The notes: generated by a model from the sequence alone, not told the origin. Numbered from the stretch's first letter, positions 6,814-15,792 are shown. The stretch is 38,889 nt of DNA from Clostridiales bacterium (GCA_004558025.1 SFEG01000023.1:1-38889), one strand, 5' to 3'. A program made the numbers and translations.

Positions 6814-8032
6814 ATAATATGACCTTGAAAACTATGCTCCTGCCGTCGGCTGTCTCGGCGTTTATGCTCCCTCCGAGAGCCTGCGCCGTCGCCTTTGCAA
6901 TGGCAAGGCCGATGCCCGTGCCGCCATCGTATTTGCGCGAGCTGTCGGCGCGGTAAAAGCGGTCAAAAAATCGGTCGATATCGCCGAGCGAATCCGGAGG
7001 GCAGGTGTTATATACCTCGATGATATTGTTCTTGTGCTGCGGGTATAGGCTAAGGCGTATCTCGCCGTTTTCGTCGGAGTATTTGAAAGCATTGTCGAGC
7101 AGAATGGATATGAGCTGCTGCACGGCGGCCATGTCGCCCTTCATCGCAAGCCCGGGGCTTATGCTTTGGCTGAAGCTTTTTCCCTGCGCCTTTGCGCGCA
7201 TCGTGAAGGGCTCGGCTGCCTCCCACGCGGCGTCCGAGAGCGAAAACTCCGTCATATCCGGTAGCGGCACGCCCTCGTCAAGGCGCGAGAGCGTCACAAG
7301 ATTTTTGACGAGCTTCGACATGCGCACGGTCTGCTTCTGAATGTTGTCGACCCACTCATTGTCGCCGTTTTCCATCTTCAGCACGTCCGCGCTCGTGGAT
7401 ATCGAGGTCAGCGGCGTCTTGAGCTCGTGCCCCGCGTCGGTGATAAACTGCTTTTGCAGCTCCATGTTGCGCACATACGGCGCGATGGCTTTCTTTGAAA
7501 ACGCCGCTACCAGCGCAAAGCCGAGAAGAAGACTCGCCGCCGCGACCATGAGGGAAACCGTAAGCAGCGTTTTCATCGACTTCTGTTCGGGCGAGGCGTT
7601 TAGAAATATCACGGCGCTTGCCGCCGCACCGCTTTTGACACAATAGCGATAGTCGCCGTAATAGCCCTGCATATGTCCCGTCGAGAGCGCGTCGGAGGCG
7701 TAGTAAAGCGCCTGCTGCGCGGAAACGGTCGCAATATAATCGCTGAAAACGCGCAGCGCGTCGCCGTCGGAATCATACACCACGGCAAAGTAGCGCGTCA
7801 TGTATTTTGTCTCCGGCGAGTCGCTTCCGAATATGTCCGGCAGAGTGAAGCTCGATGAGCCCGAGTACGGCTCCTGCCCGGTGGTCATAAGCGCGTCTAT
7901 CGTATCGTCGAGCCTGTCCGTCGTTATAGTATAGTTCCACAGATTCACCGCGACCAGCAGCACGAGCGTAACAGCGCCCATTGCCGCCATCGCCGAGGCT
8001 ATGAATCTGCGCCGCATTTTGCTCAGCATCAC
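6812..8032 (-). CDS. Sensor histidine kinase, CssS-like position
   Basis: A 406-residue kinase: membrane helix ~12-33, an extracytoplasmic sensor region of ~120 residues, second helix ~153-178, then a HisKA domain with phospho-acceptor His202 (DAGHELKTPLTS) and the ATP-binding domain (NAFKYSDENG, GGTGIGLAIAKA). No HAMP domain is apparent between helix 2 and the H-box, so the linker is very short. The GTG start at 8032 overlaps the regulator's stop (GTGA); an ATG follows at once. Its position divergent from htrA suggests secretion or envelope stress sensing, as for Bacillus CssS. Confidence 0.88.
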   Translation of the reverse strand: MMLSKMRRRFIASAMAAMGAVTLVLLVAVNLWNYTITTDRLDDTIDALMTTGQEPYSGSSSFTLPDIFGSDSPETKYMTRYFAVVYDSDGDALRVFSDYIATVSAQQALYYASDALSTGHMQGYYGDYRYCVKSGAAASAVIFLNASPEQKSMKTLLTVSLMVAAASLLLGFALVAAFSKKAIAPYVRNMELQKQFITDAGHELKTPLTSISTSADVLKMENGDNEWVDNIQKQTVRMSKLVKNLVTLSRLDEGVPLPDMTEFSLSDAAWEAAEPFTMRAKAQGKSFSQSISPGLAMKGDMAAVQQLISILLDNAFKYSDENGEIRLSLYPQHKNNIIEVYNTCPPDSLGDIDRFFDRFYRADSSRKYDGGTGIGLAIAKATAQALGGSINAETADGRSIVFKVIL

Positions 8033-8700
8033 TTTTCCTCCAGCGCGTAGCCCGCGCCGCGAATGGTCTTTATCTCAACATCTGCGTCGAGCCCTCTGAG
8101 CTTCTTGCGCAGAAAGCCGATGTAGGTCCAGACAACGTCGGTCTCCGACTCGGTGTCGAGATCCCATACCTTCTGCATCAAAGCATCGGTCGAAAAAACG
8201 CGGCCGCGGTTCCGCATGAATAGCTCCATGAGCTGAAACTCCTTATTATTAAGGCGCACGCTCTGCGAGTTTGCCGACAGGGTGTACGAGCTTAAGTCGA
8301 GCGTCGTATCTCCGACACGGATAATGTCGGGCGCGTAGTTTCCGCTGCGGCGCGTCAGCGCGCGAACGCGCGAGATAAACTCGCCCATGGCAAAGGGCTT
8401 GGGCAGATAGTCGTCCGCTCCCGCGTCGAGCCCCGCGATGCGATCCTCGACCTCCGCCTTGGCCGTCAAAAACAGCACCGGCGCAGTAACGCCCTTTTCG
8501 CGCGCACGCTTTAGGACCTCGAGCCCGTCAAGACCCGGCATCATTATGTCGAGGACCACGGCGTCATAGCTTACAGATAACATATATTCAAGCGCGTCGA
8601 GGCCGTTATGCACCATGTCGACGGCGAAACGATTTTTTTCGAGAACGAGCTTTAAGGCCTTTGCGATCCCGACCTCGTCCTCTGCAATTAAAATGCGCAT
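8029..8700 (-). CDS. OmpR/PhoB-family response regulator, CssR-like position
   Basis: A 223-residue regulator: receiver domain residues 1-~115 with phospho-acceptor Asp51 (VVLDIMMPG), acidic pair ED at 7-8 and switch Lys in PKPF, then a winged-helix DNA-binding domain (NKEFQLMELFM, TIRGAGYALEEK). CGGAGATG precedes the ATG at 8700, which is preferred over an upstream in-frame start. The matched TTTCAG repeats in front of this gene and of htrA are the likely binding sites, which would give autoactivation and coordinate htrA induction. Confidence 0.9.
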   Translation of the reverse strand: MRILIAEDEVGIAKALKLVLEKNRFAVDMVHNGLDALEYMLSVSYDAVVLDIMMPGLDGLEVLKRAREKGVTAPVLFLTAKAEVEDRIAGLDAGADDYLPKPFAMGEFISRVRALTRRSGNYAPDIIRVGDTTLDLSSYTLSANSQSVRLNNKEFQLMELFMRNRGRVFSTDALMQKVWDLDTESETDVVWTYIGFLRKKLRGLDADVEIKTIRGAGYALEEK

Positions 8701-8736
8701 AATATCATCTCCGATACATAATAGTAATGTATTCAG

Positions 8737-8753
8737 CTGAAACGAACCTGAAA
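8737..8753 (-). promoter_or_regulatory. Direct-repeat operator upstream of the two-component operon
   Basis: Read on the minus strand, TTTCAG recurs at an 11-base interval (8753-8748 and 8742-8737), one DNA turn, as expected for an OmpR-family dimer. A TATTAT-type -10 box lies about 13 bases downstream, so the repeats take the place of a -35 box. Confidence 0.6.
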
Positions 8754-8812
8754 TCATTTTATCAGCAGCGGAAGAAAAATCAATGCAAATTCATATTTTG
8801 CTAACAAATCTT

Positions 8813-8833
8813 TTTCAGCTCATTTCAGGTTCG
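8813..8833 (+). promoter_or_regulatory. Direct-repeat operator upstream of htrA
   Basis: TTTCAG at 8813-8818 and 8823-8828, ten bases apart. The 12-base piece ATTTCAGGTTCG (8822-8833) is the exact inverse of 8743-8754 in front of the regulator gene, so both divergent units carry the same site facing outward. A weak -10 (TATTCT) lies just downstream. Confidence 0.6.
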
Positions 8834-8983
8834 CGGTTTATTCTCAACACAGTTCCACGAAATACACGGAATACACACACAGGTCACTGCCCACCGAGTG
8901 AAGAGGTCTTCACCAAAGCGGCAGACCAACAAAAAGCGCCGGGCCTCAACGCTTTGGCGATAGATATATAAGGAGGCAATATC

Positions 8984-10336
8984 ATGGATAACATGGAAAA
9001 CAAAAACGAAAACGCTCAGGAGCAGCAGAACGCTCCCGTTGACGGAGAATACAGCTTCTTCTACGGCCATAAGCCCAAGGAAGAGCAGAGCTCGACTCAG
9101 GACGAAGCGGTGAAGGCAGAGCCCGGGACGCCCAAGGCGGAGAAAAAGCCGTTCTGGAAAAAGCCCAGCGCTATGGTCGCGGGCGTGCTCGTTGCGGCGA
9201 TGCTCGCAGGCTTCGGCGGCTCGGCAATAGGAAACGCCGTTTTCGGCGGATCTAATGGCGGCACGACCGTTTACGAGGGCAAGCGCCCGACAACGGTCAT
9301 AAACACAGCGAGCATCGACACGAGCAAGCAGATGACTGCTGCCGAGGTGTACGCCGCAAACGTTAACTCCACCGTCGGCATAACCACCCAGGTCACAACA
9401 AACTACTGGGGCTACACCACTCAGTCGGCAGCGTCCGGCTCGGGCTTCATCTATTCCTCCGACGGATATATAATCACAAACTACCACGTCATCGAATCGG
9501 CAAGCTCCATAAAGGTCACGCTCTATGACGGCAAGAGCTACGATGCGCAGCTTGTCGGCTACGACGAGAGCAACGACGTCGCCGTTCTGAAGATCGACGC
9601 GAAGGATCTCACCCCCGTCACGATAGGCGACTCCGGTAACCTCAACGTCGGCGACTCGGTCATCGCCATCGGCAATCCTCTGGGTGAGCTGACCTTCTCG
9701 CTGACCTCCGGCGCGGTAAGTGCGCTTGACCGCGAGGTCACGATGTCCAACAACGTCACCATGGAGCTTATACAGACAGACTGCGCCATCAACTCCGGCA
9801 ACTCCGGCGGTGCGCTGTTTAACCTCTACGGCGAGGTCATCGGCATAACCAATGCCAAGTACTCCGGCTCGTCCGTCTCGGGCGCGTCGATAGATAACAT
9901 CGGCTTTGCCATCCCCATTAACTCCGTGCGCAGCATCGTTGACAGCATCATCGAAAAGGGCTACGTCGCAAAGCCCTACATCGGCGTAATGGTCGCCGAC
10001 GTGAGCGACGAGGCAAAAAGCTACGGCACTCCCGCCGGCGCGGCCGTTGCCTCCGTCACTGAGGGAGGCCCCGCAGAGAAGGCAGGACTTCAGGCAAACG
10101 ATATCATCACCGCCGTCAACGGCAAGGAGATAAGCGGAAAGAGCGACCTAAGCTCAATCATAGCCGACTGCGCGGCCGGAGATAAGCTCACCCTCAGCGT
10201 TTACCGCCAGGGACAGACCCTCACCGTCACGGTGACTGTCGGCGAGCAGACGACCTCGGCGCTTGCAAACCAGCAGCAGTCTCAACAGTCTCAACAGCAG
10301 CAGACCATGCCCGATATCTTCGGCTTCGGCGGCTGA
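8984..10336 (+). CDS. htrA: HtrA/DegP-like membrane-anchored serine protease
   Basis: A 450-residue protein: cytosolic charged N-terminus, membrane anchor ~64-82, trypsin-like domain with catalytic triad His168 (NYHVIE), Asp198 (NDVAVL) and Ser274 (NSGNSGGAL), then one PDZ domain at ~335-425 (YIGVMV, AGLQANDIITAVNGKEI) and a glutamine-rich tail. It degrades or refolds misfolded proteins outside the membrane. AAGGAGG lies at ideal distance from the ATG. Placement divergent from a two-component system repeats the cssRS-htrB arrangement of Bacillus subtilis, and the shared operator supports induction by that system. Confidence 0.95.
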   Translation: MDNMENKNENAQEQQNAPVDGEYSFFYGHKPKEEQSSTQDEAVKAEPGTPKAEKKPFWKKPSAMVAGVLVAAMLAGFGGSAIGNAVFGGSNGGTTVYEGKRPTTVINTASIDTSKQMTAAEVYAANVNSTVGITTQVTTNYWGYTTQSAASGSGFIYSSDGYIITNYHVIESASSIKVTLYDGKSYDAQLVGYDESNDVAVLKIDAKDLTPVTIGDSGNLNVGDSVIAIGNPLGELTFSLTSGAVSALDREVTMSNNVTMELIQTDCAINSGNSGGALFNLYGEVIGITNAKYSGSSVSGASIDNIGFAIPINSVRSIVDSIIEKGYVAKPYIGVMVADVSDEAKSYGTPAGAAVASVTEGGPAEKAGLQANDIITAVNGKEISGKSDLSSIIADCAAGDKLTLSVYRQGQTLTVTVTVGEQTTSALANQQQSQQSQQQQTMPDIFGFGG

Positions 10337-10355
10337 TGAAAAAGTTTTGAATATC

Positions 10356-10391
10356 AAAAAAACGGATGTTTTCTCGAACATCCGTTTTTTT
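10356..10391 (+). terminator. Terminator of htrA
   Basis: A-rich stem AAAAAACGGATGTT / AACATCCGTTTTTT with a TTCTCG loop. Confidence 0.9.
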
Positions 10392-10450
10392 ATGCCGGCA
10401 GACATTTTTAATGCGATGGTCGGCATTTTCGATACCGGGCGGCCGCAATA

Positions 10451-10469
10451 GACGTATCGGTACTACGTC
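10451..10469. promoter_or_regulatory. Inverted repeat upstream of the TetR operon promoter
   Basis: GACGTA, seven bases, TACGTC. It lies 20 bases before the -35 box. Could be a regulator site; no protein can be assigned. Confidence 0.3.
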
Positions 10470-10489
10470 CGTGCGCCTCTAAAAAAACA

Positions 10490-10546
10490 TTGACGCGGCG
10501 TGCGTTCGGGGAGTATAATGAACTTAACTTGTGAGTGGCTGCTCAC
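10490..10546 (+). promoter_or_regulatory. Promoter and probable autoregulatory operator of the tetR-kinase operon
   Basis: TTGACG (10490-10495), 18 bases, TATAAT (10514-10519). Eleven bases further on is GTGAG-TGGCTG-CTCAC (10531-10546), an inverted repeat over the expected transcript start. This is the layout of a self-repressing TetR gene. Confidence 0.7.
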
Positions 10547-10572
10547 GACACGATCCGATGGAGAACGGAAGA

Positions 10573-11205
10573 ATGTACAAAAAGCTTGACGACAATGCAA
10601 AGCTCACGATACTCGAGACCGGCATCGACGAGTTTGCCGAGCGCGGTCTTGACAGAGCCAATATCAATACCATAGCAAAAAAAGCCGGCGTTTCGGTCGG
10701 CGTCATATATAAATATTTCGGGGATAAGGACGGCTTTTTCCTCGCCTGCGTGCGCCATTCGCTCGATCTTCTCGACGCGGTGCTCACGGAGACCGTTTCG
10801 CACGAGACGGACGTTGAAACGGGCATAAGAAGCATAGTCCGCGCCCTCATCGTCCACGCGAGGGAACATAAAAACCACAACGCGATGTATAACGAGATCA
10901 CCTCCGGCGGCTGCAAAAAGTATGCAAAGGAGCTGGCGGGCGAGATCGAGGGCCGCACGGCGAGAGTGTATTCGCAGCTTCTGGAGAATGCCCGCGCGGC
11001 GGGCACGGTCGATCCGGAGCTCGACCCCGCGCTGTTCGCGTTTTTCCTCGATAATCTTTTCATGATGCTCCAGTTTTCCTACAGCTGCGATTACTACGCC
11101 GAGCGAATGAAAATTTTCTGCGGCGCGGATATTGCGGACGATACCGAAAAAGTCACGGAGTATTTCATACGCTTTGCGAAAAACGCGCTGAAAATAGGGA
11201 GATAA
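10573..11205 (+). CDS. TetR/AcrR-family regulator of the kinase-aldolase-aminotransferase operon
   Basis: A 210-residue protein with a TetR DNA-binding domain at residues ~8-55 (ANINTIAKKAGVSVGVIYKYFGDKDGFF) and a helical ligand domain with a long C-terminal hydrophobic helix. ATG 10573 is used because GGAGAACGGA sits directly before it; an ATG at 10558 is possible. Only 34 bases separate it from the FGGY kinase, so it is the first gene of that operon and is expected to control it, probably sensing the pathway substrate or an intermediate. Confidence 0.88.
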   Translation: MYKKLDDNAKLTILETGIDEFAERGLDRANINTIAKKAGVSVGVIYKYFGDKDGFFLACVRHSLDLLDAVLTETVSHETDVETGIRSIVRALIVHAREHKNHNAMYNEITSGGCKKYAKELAGEIEGRTARVYSQLLENARAAGTVDPELDPALFAFFLDNLFMMLQFSYSCDYYAERMKIFCGADIADDTEKVTEYFIRFAKNALKIGR

Positions 11206-11239
11206 AAATTTAATAGAGAGAAAGTAGGGAGAAAGAAAA

Positions 11240-12826
11240 ATGTTTGTTATCGCGTATGACATCGGAACGACGGGCATTAAGACCTGCCTTTTCGAGCTGG
11301 GCGAAACGCTCAGGCTCCTGTCGGGCGAGTACGAGGGCTACGGCCTGTACATCCTGCCCGACGGCGGCGCGGAGCAGGACGCCGACGAATGGTGGGAGGC
11401 CATGAGAAAAAGCACGCGCCGCCTTATCGAGAAAACCGGCATAGACCCGAAGAAGATCGAGGGCATATCCTTCTGCTCGCAGATGCAGGGGCTCGTGCTG
11501 GTCGACGATAAGGGAAACGCTCTGCGCCGCCCGATGAGCTACATGGATCAGCGCGCGGGAAAGGAATTTGCCGAGTGCCAGACCCACGGCATCACCGTAT
11601 CGGGCGTGAACGTCTTCATGCTGCTCAAAAGCCTTATCAGGACGCGCGCAGCCTCCACGAGCGTAAAAGACCCCCTGTGGAAGTATAAATGGGTGCAGAA
11701 AAACGAGCCGGAGATCTTTAAAAGGATACACAAATGGCTCGACGTCAAGGAATATCTCATCTGCCGCTGCACGGGCAGATTTGTCATGACGCGCGACTCG
11801 GCCTATTCGACGTTTCTGTACGACAGCCGCCCCGGAAAGGGCTGCTGGAGCAGGGAGCTGTGCGATATGTACGGCGTTGAGTATTCCCACCTGCCGGAGC
11901 TTATCGAGTGCACCGACGTGGCAGGGCCGTTGAGCGAAAAGGCGGCCGTTGACCTCGGCCTTGCGCCAGGAACGCCCGTTTACGGCGGCGGCGGCGACGC
12001 AACGCTCATCGGCGTGGGAGCCGGCTGCACCGAGGTCGGCCAGACGCATATTTATTCCGGCACCTCCGGCTGGGTCGGCACGGTCATCGACAAGCAGGAG
12101 GTCGATATCGTCGCCATGATCGCCGGTATCGTCGGCGCGCAGGAGGGAAAATATAATTACTTTGCCGAGATGGAGACCGCCGGTAAGTGCTTCGAGTGGG
12201 TAAAGGAGCACCTTGTGCTCGATGAGATCGGCATTTATCTCAAGAAGATAAACGTCGCCGAGAGCGAGGAGACCATATACGAAAGCCTCTACGATTACAT
12301 GACCGACACGATAGCGGCCATCCCGCCCGGAGCGGGCGGCGTTATATTCACGCCCTGGCTGCACGGCAACCGCTGCCCCTTTGAGGATCCCAAGGCGGCC
12401 GGTATGTTCTTTAATATTAAGCTCGACACCGGCAAGACCGAGATGCTGCGCGCGGTGCTCGAGGGTATCTGCTATCATTTGAGATGGATGCTCGAATGCG
12501 AGGATAAAAAGGTCAAAACGTCAGATACGCTGCGCTTTGTCGGCGGCGGCGCGCTGTCAAGGGTAACATGCCAGATACTTGCCGACGTGACGGGGCGCAC
12601 GGTCGAAACCGTGGCCTCGACGAAGGACGTCGGCGCTGTCGGCGCTGCGATGCTCGTTGCCGTCGGAAGCGGACATATAAAGGATCTTTCCGCAGCGGGA
12701 GCGCTCATAAAGCCCGAGGGCAGATATGAGCCGAACGCCGATAACAAGGCACTGTACGACAGAAACTACGAGGTATTCAAAAATCTTTACGCGGCGAATA
12801 AGAAGAACTTTGCCGCACTTAATTAA
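11240..12826 (+). CDS. FGGY-family carbohydrate kinase
   Basis: A 528-residue kinase of the actin-like ATPase fold. The phosphate-1 motif is AYDIGTTGIKTCLFE (residues ~4-18), the substrate region holds SQMQGLVLVD and MSYMDQRA (the D-Q-R signature), phosphate-2 is IYSGTSGWVGT, and the adenosine region is FVGGGALSRVTCQILADVTG. The family phosphorylates polyols and ketoses such as xylulose. The specificity is not readable, and a less usual substrate is suggested by the aminotransferase in the same operon. GGGAGAAAG precedes the ATG. Cytosolic. The next gene starts 13 bases on. Confidence 0.88.
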   Translation: MFVIAYDIGTTGIKTCLFELGETLRLLSGEYEGYGLYILPDGGAEQDADEWWEAMRKSTRRLIEKTGIDPKKIEGISFCSQMQGLVLVDDKGNALRRPMSYMDQRAGKEFAECQTHGITVSGVNVFMLLKSLIRTRAASTSVKDPLWKYKWVQKNEPEIFKRIHKWLDVKEYLICRCTGRFVMTRDSAYSTFLYDSRPGKGCWSRELCDMYGVEYSHLPELIECTDVAGPLSEKAAVDLGLAPGTPVYGGGGDATLIGVGAGCTEVGQTHIYSGTSGWVGTVIDKQEVDIVAMIAGIVGAQEGKYNYFAEMETAGKCFEWVKEHLVLDEIGIYLKKINVAESEETIYESLYDYMTDTIAAIPPGAGGVIFTPWLHGNRCPFEDPKAAGMFFNIKLDTGKTEMLRAVLEGICYHLRWMLECEDKKVKTSDTLRFVGGGALSRVTCQILADVTGRTVETVASTKDVGAVGAAMLVAVGSGHIKDLSAAGALIKPEGRYEPNADNKALYDRNYEVFKNLYAANKKNFAALN

Positions 12827-12839
12827 GGAGGGCATGAGC

Positions 12840-13832
12840 GTGGAAGAAAGCATTGCAAGAGCGCTTATATGCGACACGGGCAGGGAGCTTCTGAAAACCG
12901 GCCTTGTCGCAAGAACATGGGGCAACGTAAGCTGCCGCCTTGACGAGAAGCACTTTCTCATAACCCCGAGCGGCCTTGACTATCTCAAGACGACACCGGA
13001 GGATATCGCCCGCGTCGAGCTCGGAACGATGGAGTGGGAGGGCAAACGCAAGCCTTCGAGCGAAAAGGGCGTTCACGCCGCGGCTTACGAGCTGTTCCCG
13101 GAGGTCGGCTTCGTTATCCACACGCATCAGAACTGCGCCTCGGCCATCGGCCTTGCGGGCTTTGATAGCATGGATATAACAGCTGCCGAGCGCGAGGCTC
13201 TCGGCGGCGTTGCAAAGGCAGAGTACGGCCTGCCCGGGATGAAAAAGCTCAAAAACGCAGTCCGTGCCGCGATGCAGACAGGGGCACACACCGTGTTCAT
13301 GGTAAACCACGGCGTCGTCGTCTGCGGGAAGGACAAAAAGCAGGCTATGGAGCGCGTTCAGCTCCTCGAGGAGGTCTGCCGCCGCAATCTGCGCGTGAGC
13401 ACAGCCGCGCCCAAGCGCCTTGCCGGGAAAAAGGCCTCGGCGCTCATGGATGCCGTCCGCGCGGAGATACCCACGGCCGAACTCTCCGGCGGAGACTATG
13501 CCGTCATGTGGGCGAACACGAAAAGAACGCTGCACGCTCAGCTCGACGATATGGCGCAGATGCTCGGTTCGCATGTAAACTGCGTCAAGGCAAGCCCGAA
13601 GAAGATAGTCAGGGCGCTGAAGGAGCGCGACGCGGTGTTCGTACAGGGACTCGGAGCTGTTGTCAAGGCCGACGATCCGGACGACCGCGAGGCGCTGCGG
13701 CTTCTGACCGAAAAGTCTGCACTGTGCGCTCTGCACACCTCGGGGATCGGCGCAAAGGTAAAGCTCGGCACAGTCGATACGGCGCTTATGCGCTTTGTGT
13801 ATAAGAAAAAATATTCAAAGAGGAAGGGATGA
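12840..13832 (+). CDS. Class II aldolase (AraD/FucA-type) with C-terminal extension
   Basis: A 330-residue protein. Residues ~1-190 form the zinc aldolase/epimerase domain: TWGNVSCR, a catalytic-position Glu in SSEKGVHAA, metal histidines in HTHQN and the third in NHG. It would cleave or epimerise a phosphorylated sugar, fitting the kinase next door. Residues ~200-330 hold a second, degenerate aldolase-like half (RDAVFVQGLGAVVKADDPDD) lacking the metal histidines. GTG 12840 is chosen because AAGGAGGG sits seven bases before it; the ATG at 12834 would be one base from the Shine-Dalgarno. Confidence 0.85.
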   Translation: MEESIARALICDTGRELLKTGLVARTWGNVSCRLDEKHFLITPSGLDYLKTTPEDIARVELGTMEWEGKRKPSSEKGVHAAAYELFPEVGFVIHTHQNCASAIGLAGFDSMDITAAEREALGGVAKAEYGLPGMKKLKNAVRAAMQTGAHTVFMVNHGVVVCGKDKKQAMERVQLLEEVCRRNLRVSTAAPKRLAGKKASALMDAVRAEIPTAELSGGDYAVMWANTKRTLHAQLDDMAQMLGSHVNCVKASPKKIVRALKERDAVFVQGLGAVVKADDPDDREALRLLTEKSALCALHTSGIGAKVKLGTVDTALMRFVYKKKYSKRKG

Positions 13833-13835
13833 CGT

Positions 13836-14291
13836 ATGAAGACGGAGAAAAAGAAAGAGACCGCGCGGGCTTTGAAATTCATTCTTTTTTCAGCCTCTGC
13901 CGGTATAATCGAAGTCCTGGCGATGACCCTGTGCGAGGAGGTCCTCAAGATCCCCGGGCACTGGGTGTGCTACACGATAGCGCTCGTGCTCAGCGTTCTG
14001 TGGAACTTCACCTTCAACAGAAAGTTCACATTCCAGAGCGCGGAAAACGTGCCCAAGGCGATGCTTCTGGTGTTCCTGTTCTATGTGCCGTTTGCGCCGT
14101 TTACGATATGGAACGAGCATTTCCTTGCCGATACGCACGGCTGGAACGAGTACGCCGTGCTCGCCATCAACATGGCGCTGAACCTTTCACTCGAATATCT
14201 GTGGGATAACTTCGTTGTCTACCGCAACAGCAAGGACACCAATGATATAGCCAAGAAAAAACAGGAAAAGGAGAACCGGACACATGAATAA
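13836..14291 (+). CDS. GtrA-like membrane protein
   Basis: A 151-residue protein with four predicted membrane helices and the GtrA-family pattern (FILFSASAGIIE in helix 1, VLSVLWNFTFNRKFTF between helices 2 and 3, SLEYLWDNFVVYR at the end). GtrA-like proteins are thought to flip or present polyprenyl-linked sugars, but many are of unknown role. It lies 3 bases after the aldolase and overlaps the aminotransferase start by 8 bases, so it is part of the operon, which is odd for a cytosolic sugar pathway. Confidence 0.85.
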   Translation: MKTEKKKETARALKFILFSASAGIIEVLAMTLCEEVLKIPGHWVCYTIALVLSVLWNFTFNRKFTFQSAENVPKAMLLVFLFYVPFAPFTIWNEHFLADTHGWNEYAVLAINMALNLSLEYLWDNFVVYRNSKDTNDIAKKKQEKENRTHE

Positions 14292-15792
14292 CTGTGCAAT
14301 AAGCAGATGGGACGATCCCAATGAGATCAACGCAAAGCTCAAGGCGCTGACCAGCCAGCCCATTTGGGAGGTCACCGACGAGTATTACAAGGACGTCATC
14401 ATGAAGTACTACGACGAAAAGTGCACCGCCTCCCGCGCGGTATACGAGGAGTCGCAGAAATACATCCCCGGCGGCGTTCAGCACAACCTTGCCTTCAATA
14501 AGCCCTTCCCCATGTGCATGGCAAAGGCCGAGGGCGCATACCTCTACGATAAGGACGGCAATAAATATATCGACTTCCTTCAGGCCGGCGGCCCGACCAT
14601 CCTCGGCAGCAACTACCCCGTCATCCGCGAGAAGGTCATAGAGCTTCTTAACGAGTGCGGCCCCGTAACGGGTCTGCTGCACGAGTCCGAGATGCTCATC
14701 GCGCGCGAGATCAATAAGCACATGCCCAATGTTGAGATGTTCCGCATGCTCGGCTCGGGCACCGAGGCTGTCATGGCCTCCCTGCGTATCGCCCGCATCG
14801 CCACCGGAAACAAGCGCATCATCAAGATCGGCGGCGCTTACCACGGCTGGTCCGATCAGATGGTCTACGGCCTGAAGATCCCCGGCAGCCGCGCACTGCT
14901 CGAGTCGCACGGCATTCCCCACGGCGCATACAGCACGACCGATGAGGTGCGCCCGAACGATCTTGATATGCTCGAGCGTATGCTCAAGCGCAATAAGCTC
15001 CTCGGCGGCACCGCGGCCGTTATCCTCGAGCCTGTCGGCCCCGAGAGCGGCACACGCCCCGTCGCGCATGACTACAACAAGGGCGTGCGCGCACTGTGCG
15101 ATCAGTACGGCGCACTGATGATATTCGACGAGGTCGTCACCGGATTCCGCGTCGCCCTTTCCGGCGCGCAGGGCTACTTCGACGTAGTTCCCGACCTGAC
15201 CATATTCGGCAAGATCGTCGCGGGCGGATATCCCTCAGCGGGAGGTGTCGGCGGCAAGAGAGAGTATGCTCAGCTCATGGCCGCGGGTCTTGCCACCGGC
15301 AAGCACAGAGCGTATGTCGGCGGAACGCTGGCAGCTAACCCCCTGTCCTGCCTGGCTGGCTACACCGCAATTCAGGAGATCGAGCGCACCAACGCCTGCG
15401 AGATCGCCGGCAAGATGGGCGACAGACTCTGCGACGGACTCAAGGAGCTCATCGACCGCTACGGTCTGCCCTTCGTTGCTTACAACCAGGGCTCTATCGT
15501 CCACCTCGAGTGCACCGGCGCAATGAGCTTCGACTTCTCGTCGATGTCCTTTGCAAAGTCCGCGATCGGCCTGCTGCGCAACAAGGACATGATGTATGTC
15601 CGCAAGGACTCCATGGAGCGCATGGGCGCAGCTTACATGGCAAACGGCATCGTAACGCTCGCAGGCAGCCGCCTGTACACCTCGCTGGCCGACACGCCCG
15701 AGATCATCGACGAAGCCCTCAACCGCTTCGAGGAGGTCTTCAAGCACGTCAAAAAGACCGATAAGGGTCTCGTAAAGGGCCTTTTGAAGTAA
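14284..15792 (+). CDS. Class III pyridoxal-phosphate aminotransferase (glutamate-1-semialdehyde-aminomutase-like)
   Basis: A 502-residue enzyme with ~50 extra N-terminal residues ahead of the class III fold. PLP-binding features are GSGTEAVMASLR, GGAYHGWSDQ, the aspartate in IFDEVVTGFR, and the Schiff-base lysine in FGKIVAGGYP (residue ~306). The closest look is to the HemL-like subgroup, but no heme genes are near and the operon holds a sugar kinase and aldolase. I infer a transaminase or aminomutase acting on an amino-sugar-like or amino-aldehyde intermediate. It overlaps gtrA by 8 bases and is followed by a strong terminator. Confidence 0.88.
   Translation: MNNCAISRWDDPNEINAKLKALTSQPIWEVTDEYYKDVIMKYYDEKCTASRAVYEESQKYIPGGVQHNLAFNKPFPMCMAKAEGAYLYDKDGNKYIDFLQAGGPTILGSNYPVIREKVIELLNECGPVTGLLHESEMLIAREINKHMPNVEMFRMLGSGTEAVMASLRIARIATGNKRIIKIGGAYHGWSDQMVYGLKIPGSRALLESHGIPHGAYSTTDEVRPNDLDMLERMLKRNKLLGGTAAVILEPVGPESGTRPVAHDYNKGVRALCDQYGALMIFDEVVTGFRVALSGAQGYFDVVPDLTIFGKIVAGGYPSAGGVGGKREYAQLMAAGLATGKHRAYVGGTLAANPLSCLAGYTAIQEIERTNACEIAGKMGDRLCDGLKELIDRYGLPFVAYNQGSIVHLECTGAMSFDFSSMSFAKSAIGLLRNKDMMYVRKDSMERMGAAYMANGIVTLAGSRLYTSLADTPEIIDEALNRFEEVFKHVKKTDKGLVKGLLK

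Noticed and set aside
11210..12478. 422-codon antisense frame opposite the FGGY kinase
   Set aside because: Composition and lack of motifs mark it as a shadow; the kinase on the plus strand has all family signatures.
14284..15792. Naming the aminotransferase hemL
   Set aside because: It has a ~50-residue N-terminal extension and sits in a kinase/aldolase operon with no other tetrapyrrole gene nearby.
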